A program made the position numbers and the translations under genes. DNA of 36,820 nucleotides from Fibrobacter sp. (GTDB taxonomy: Bacteria > Fibrobacterota > Fibrobacteria > Fibrobacterales > Fibrobacteraceae), in the NCBI GenBank assembly GCA_017503015.1, contig JAFVTX010000065.1, positions 1-36,820 of the forward strand, in the 5' to 3' direction. Position 1 is the stretch's first letter; the number at the start of each line of letters is the position of its first letter. Positions 34,501 to 36,820 of the stretch are shown piece after piece. The notes below the pieces were generated by a model. It ran no database searches. It saw only the letters and a list, made by a program, of their open reading frames with translations, and had not been told where the DNA came from.

Positions 34501-34997
34501 CCACGGGAGAGGCTGGCATGATTCTCATTGGCGGCTGCCAGGTGATGCAGGGCTACCTGAAGGATGACGAACGTACCAAGAGCGTCATCGTGAATATCAA
34601 CGGTATTCGCTATTACCGCACGGGCGACAAGGGTTATCTGGACGAGGACGGGTTCCTCACCATCGTGGACCGTTACAGCCGCTTCGCCAAACTTGGCGGC
34701 GAGATGGTTAGTCTTGGAGCTGTCGAGAAGAAGATTCAGGACACTCCGGTGCTGGAAGGCTGCGACTACCTGGTGACTACGGTTCCCGATTCCGCCAAGG
34801 GCGAAAAGATTGTGCTGCTCTATCAGGGCGATAAGGACCCGAAGCAGGTGCTTTCGGAACTTCGCGCCAGCGGATTCCCGCCCATCATGCTTCCGGCCCT
34901 GGCTTTCCCGGTGGAAAAGGTGCCGAAGCTTGGGACCGGCAAGGCGGACTTTACCGGAGCGAAGAAGCTCGCGAAAGAACTGGCAGGGATTAAATAA
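31569..34997 (+). CDS. Fusion of LplT-like transporter, PlsC acyltransferase and acyl-ACP synthetase (Aas)
   Basis: 1142 residues. N-terminal MFS domain of about 12 helices (about 1-405), like the lysophospholipid flippase LplT. A PlsC acyltransferase domain (about 420-610) has the HX4D motif His442-Asp447 in GNHHSFIDW and the FPTGEVSKS block. A C-terminal AMP-binding ligase (about 640-1140) has the P-loop FSSGSEGTPKG (about 781), YEGYGCTETAP, YYRTGDKGY and a terminal Lys in KLGTGKADF. In E. coli LplT and Aas are separate; together they import lysophosphatidylethanolamine and re-acylate it with acyl-ACP. One polypeptide here implies channelled recycling in the inner membrane. Similar fusions are known elsewhere. 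GAAGG precedes the ATG. Confidence 0.95.
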   Translation: MWKYSGAIRFFLSILAVTFVQMGVFIYAQKILSGSFAGVEGGQNWQSLMLQIFFIAPYVVFVWAAGLFSNKFSKNRVLAWSSLFMTAFVIAMAVLVTCGVPRVAFWLCIGLSTGFAVHSAAKYAVLKEMFGVRNLSYANAFLQIFSLSGIIAASWLAIVGVNLIDLGSLAKYEAVGRIISKSVVIPWILVGVSVLGTVASFLIPKVKYADPNVSFTTARRRFSLGWRQRPLRATIIALSMFWAMAQVFTLLFQDVSGSETVNMIQNYIPFAIGGLMVGSIFAARNSKDFIETGFIPLGMIGASLCMLLIPFMVHPAALSVIYVLVGFFGGIFLVPVNALLQYNTRPNNSGWVIALANLIQAVILGIFLVLYSVMVHYTHIRPQLYFVGLGVISLCVFAWTITNLPQALLRSLLRLVFSRHKIRVLNVGNIPNAGPVLMVGNHHSFIDWAMLQMASPRPLCIASNKDHFERWYLRAILKRLGMIRIDNRHPEEAMEKIHEALLAGKAVVMFPTGEVSKSPHVEPFNLDYSKAVEGTDAVLLPFYIQGLWGSNYSYSGSDMYGASSDRSVTVAFGEPISAKTPPNEVRAIVRKISIEAWQYAVKFVRPIAASWINTCKKYVKNGPAIYNTDGGHFSGYKLMGAVMAFRGLLKKKLGKQEQNIGIMLPPSPAGVIVNLVLWVMGKTNVNLNYTSSVDNVKYCCEKADVTTVISSRQFVEKLKGRGNDYSQVASDKVRILYAEDLMKEIPKVKIAALLVLCMIMPAWLIRFVFCKRTRIDDTAVIVFSSGSEGTPKGVLLSHRNLMGNIQQLACILNVSRGDVMLSELPLFHSFGLTVTTLLNLTEGCPIVAVADPTDVKTMARVCSRFRVTCMVATPTFLRAFTVSRYVHPLVFKYVRIIIAGAEALRPELATAFRLKFGKEIYEGYGCTETAPVASVNTENTLLNDYMTMQVNNKPGTVGPALPGTQFLIVDPETNEPLPTGEAGMILIGGCQVMQGYLKDDERTKSVIVNINGIRYYRTGDKGYLDEDGFLTIVDRYSRFAKLGGEMVSLGAVEKKIQDTPVLEGCDYLVTTVPDSAKGEKIVLLYQGDKDPKQVLSELRASGFPPIMLPALAFPVEKVPKLGTGKADFTGAKKLAKELAGIK

Positions 34998-35070
34998 GTG
35001 TGTAATGTGTGGTGCTCAGTTGTCGGTTATCAGTGTGCTGGTTTCTAGAAGCTCCTGTCTAAAGTATCAA

Positions 35071-35112
35071 AACTCATAACTCGCAACTCATAACCCGTAA
35101 CTCGAAACTGAT
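35071..35112 (+). repeat. Heptamer array abutting the next start codon
   Basis: Six in-phase units: AACTCAT, AACTCGC, AACTCAT, AACCCGT, AACTCGA, AACTGAT, ending at the base before ATG 35113. Nearly free of G, no Shine-Dalgarno sequence. Confidence 0.9.
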
Positions 35113-35982
35113 ATGAGCGAAGGCAACATTGAAAAAGGCTTTACTCCTATACGGACTGTTCGGCTGGTGTCGGCCGTAGTGGCCGTAGCGGGAATGTTCT
35201 GCCTGTTGGTCCAGCGTATCTTGTCCATAGCCATGACCATGGCCCAAGAAATTCTGGACCTGGCCTTTGCACGCTACGGTAACTTTACGGGGCGCTTTGC
35301 TGCCAACAACTTTGCCGAAGACAAGAAGCTCCTTTCGATGCTGAACGAACTGAAGGGACTGATTCCTACGGTAGAGACCGCCCTGACCTTGCTTCTGGTG
35401 CTGAGCGTTGTGCTTTTCGTCATTGCCCTGGTGGGACTTGCCTTGCCGAGGCAGTCGGGGCATGTGCTGGTGGCCCTGAAACTCTTGAAGTGGCAACCTG
35501 TCGATGGGGAAGACGGAGCTTCCGTCGATCAATTGTCCATGAGTCCTGCGGCCCTTAAAAGGCTTGGAATCGCGACAGGGGTAATTGTTGCCGTTGTACT
35601 GGCCGTTTTTGGTATCCGCGGCTGTATGTTGGTATCTAGCGCTCAGGAGCAGGGCCTGGCCCTGCAGGAACTGGATACGCAGGTGCAAGGCTACATGACG
35701 ACCCAGCGCGCTTACTTTAGCAAGAATAAGTCTCTCGGTACGGCGCGGCAGCTAGGGCTTGACACCCTTGTGAACGGGGATTACTACACCTTTAGGGTTG
35801 GACGCGGCTACATTGCTGCCGAATCCAAGGTGACTCTTGAAAAATGCCCCATGGGCACCCGTTGGAGGGTGAATGCGAAAGCCGAAGGCTTTATATCGAA
35901 GGAACTGAAATTTTTCAGTGTGCTTCCCAAGAACAGGGAATGCTTCAAGTTTGCCCCGAACCTAAAAAATACACCGCGATAG
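35113..35982 (+). CDS. Membrane protein of unknown function
   Basis: 289 residues. Three membrane helices: about 18-42 (LVSAVVAVAGMFCLLVQRIL), 88-112 (ALTLLLVLSVVLFVIALVGL) and 152-176 (GIATGVIVAVVLAVFGIRGC). A periplasmic C-terminal domain follows (about 178-289) with an N-terminal helix, TQVQGYMTTQRAYFSKN, then GDYYTFRVGRGYIA and a Cys pair (KCPMGTRW, NRECFKFAP). The YMTTQRAYF segment and later beta-strands resemble the pseudopilin-like heads of type IV pilin-related proteins, but the prepilin cleavage site is absent. Fibrobacter-specific by impression only. Translation starts without a ribosome site, straight after a heptamer array. Confidence 0.75.
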   Translation: MSEGNIEKGFTPIRTVRLVSAVVAVAGMFCLLVQRILSIAMTMAQEILDLAFARYGNFTGRFAANNFAEDKKLLSMLNELKGLIPTVETALTLLLVLSVVLFVIALVGLALPRQSGHVLVALKLLKWQPVDGEDGASVDQLSMSPAALKRLGIATGVIVAVVLAVFGIRGCMLVSSAQEQGLALQELDTQVQGYMTTQRAYFSKNKSLGTARQLGLDTLVNGDYYTFRVGRGYIAAESKVTLEKCPMGTRWRVNAKAEGFISKELKFFSVLPKNRECFKFAPNLKNTPR

Positions 35983-36082
35983 CCGGACTCGTCCGGGACC
36001 CAGTGCAGTTTTTTTATACTTTGGTATAGAACGCTTTTACAGGGGGCGTTTTAACCTTGCCGTTCCCGCGAATGTGGGAATC
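35982..36082. repeat. Hairpin and degenerate palindromic repeat (copy G) before thyA
   Basis: CCGGAC/GTCCGG (35983-35996) directly after the membrane-protein stop, with a T run 12 nt later, may act as a weak terminator. At 36062-36081 a degenerate copy of the GTCAT-type palindrome (TTCCCGCG...TGGGAATCT) appears. TATACT near 36010 could be a -10 for thyA. Confidence 0.45.
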
Positions 36083-36132
36083 TGTTGGCTGTACAGGGAG
36101 AAATTGGCCGCCTGGCAAAATAAAAGGATTTT

Positions 36133-36820
36133 ATGCAGCAGTACCTAGACTTGTTGAAAGATATCATGGACAATGGTGTGGACCGTTCCGACCGCACGGG
36201 TACGGGGACTCGTTCCGTTTTTGGCCGCCAGAACCGTTACGACCTTTCCAAGGGATTCCCCTGCCTTACCACCAAGAAACTCCACTTGCGCAGCATCATT
36301 CACGAACTGCTGTGGTTCTTGAAGGGAGATACCAACATCAAGTACCTTCACGACAACAAGGTGACCATCTGGGACGAATGGGCCGACGAGAACGGCGACC
36401 TTGGCCCTGTTTACGGCCACCAGTGGCGCAGCTGGCCTACTCCCGACGGAGGTCACATCGACCAGATCCAGAACTTGATTGACAGCCTCAAGAACAATCC
36501 CGATTCCAGGCGTCATTTGGTGTGCGCCTGGAACGTGGCCGAAGTGAACAAGATGGCCCTGCCGCCTTGCCATTGCCTTTTCCAGTTCTATGTGGGCGGT
36601 GTAGGGGAGTCCGGCAAGCGCAAGCTCAGTTGTCAGCTTTATCAGAGGAGCGCCGACATGTTCTTGGGCGTGCCCTTCAACATTGCGTCCTATTCCCTGT
36701 TGACCATGATGCTTGCCCAGGTCTGCGGTTACGAGGCAGCCGAGTTCGTGCACACCTTCGGTGACCTCCACCTGTACAGCAACCATTTTGACCAGGCCAA
36801 GGAACAGCTTTCCCGCACGC
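36133..36820 (+). CDS. thyA: Thymidylate synthase ThyA, 3' end beyond the window
   Basis: Methylates dUMP to dTMP with methylenetetrahydrofolate; cytoplasmic dimer. 229 codons are visible of the usual ~264. ATG 36133 follows AAAGGAT. Motifs: [12 protein letters not shown] (phosphate-binding Arg near 21), [24 protein letters not shown] (read as [10 protein letters not shown] and [12 protein letters not shown]), [17 protein letters not shown], catalytic Cys146 in [30 protein letters not shown] and GDLHLYSNH. Numbering of the catalytic Cys is the same as in E. coli. A dihydrofolate reductase gene often follows, but the window ends here. Confidence 0.97.
   Translation, partial: MQQYLDLLKDIMDNGVDRSDRTGTGTRSVFGRQNRYDLSKGFPCLTTKKLHLRSIIHELLWFLKGDTNIKYLHDNKVTIWDEWADENGDLGPVYGHQWRSWPTPDGGHIDQIQNLIDSLKNNPDSRRHLVCAWNVAEVNKMALPPCHCLFQFYVGGVGESGKRKLSCQLYQRSADMFLGVPFNIASYSLLTMMLAQVCGYEAAEFVHTFGDLHLYSNHFDQAKEQLSRT

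Overview
The window looks like a chromosomal segment from a Fibrobacter-type bacterium (phylum Fibrobacterota, close to F. succinogenes). Four things point there. A Ser-rich lipoprotein (2781-4943) ends in what I recognise as the Fibrobacter major paralogous ('Fib_succ_major') domain. A large endoglucanase has CBM11-like modules and a GH51-type catalytic domain (22716-25892). The Tol-Pal locus has a Gram-negative layout. Outer-membrane barrels and lipoproteins are abundant, with Ala/Pro- or DSIAA-rich linkers. The core genes have moderate GC; the first ~1.7 kb is AT-rich and looks accessory.

Layout. 1-1760 is an accessory, decayed region. It has two tandem ~530-bp units, each with a small leftward gene (423-668, 995-1222) facing a broken rightward gene, three copies of a ~36-bp repeat, and a candidate leftward small RNA at the edge. 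Next come a BrnA-type antitoxin whose toxin gene is reduced to 14 codons (1720-1976), ung, then the Fibrobacter-domain lipoprotein overlapping a membrane hybrid histidine kinase (2781-6439). Leftward metabolic genes follow: thiG and ilvBN (6436-9652). After an AT-rich gap come rnhB, an outer-membrane protein and a large lipoprotein (10091-14203). The Tol-Pal cluster tolQ-tolR-tolA-like-tolB-pal-cpoB-like occupies 14299-19150. A porin-like protein and an SpmA-SpmB fusion (both leftward) and a DsbA-like lipoprotein precede the endoglucanase gene, which is split by one in-frame TAA. Two tRNAs (Asp, Val) lie just downstream of a tiny membrane protein gene. A leftward lipoprotein-phoH-pgpH operon follows. 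Finally there are an aminopeptidase P, an LplT-PlsC-acyl-ACP synthetase fusion, a membrane protein and the start of thyA, which runs off the edge.

How the genes fit together. Envelope maintenance dominates: Tol-Pal, DsbA-like, lysophospholipid recycling (LplT-Aas), barrels and lipoproteins, plus the secreted endoglucanase. The rest is housekeeping: DNA/RNA repair (ung, rnhB), thiamin, branched-chain amino acids, thymidylate and c-di-AMP turnover.

The most unusual signals are three. (1) Degenerate 7-bp tandem arrays occur at six intergenic loci; two run exactly into a start codon, replacing a Shine-Dalgarno site. (2) A nonsense codon sits at a conserved Glu position of the endoglucanase. (3) The left-end duplicated units carry a recurring 36-bp element and a candidate ncRNA. 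All family names are from reading translations by eye; no database search was run.
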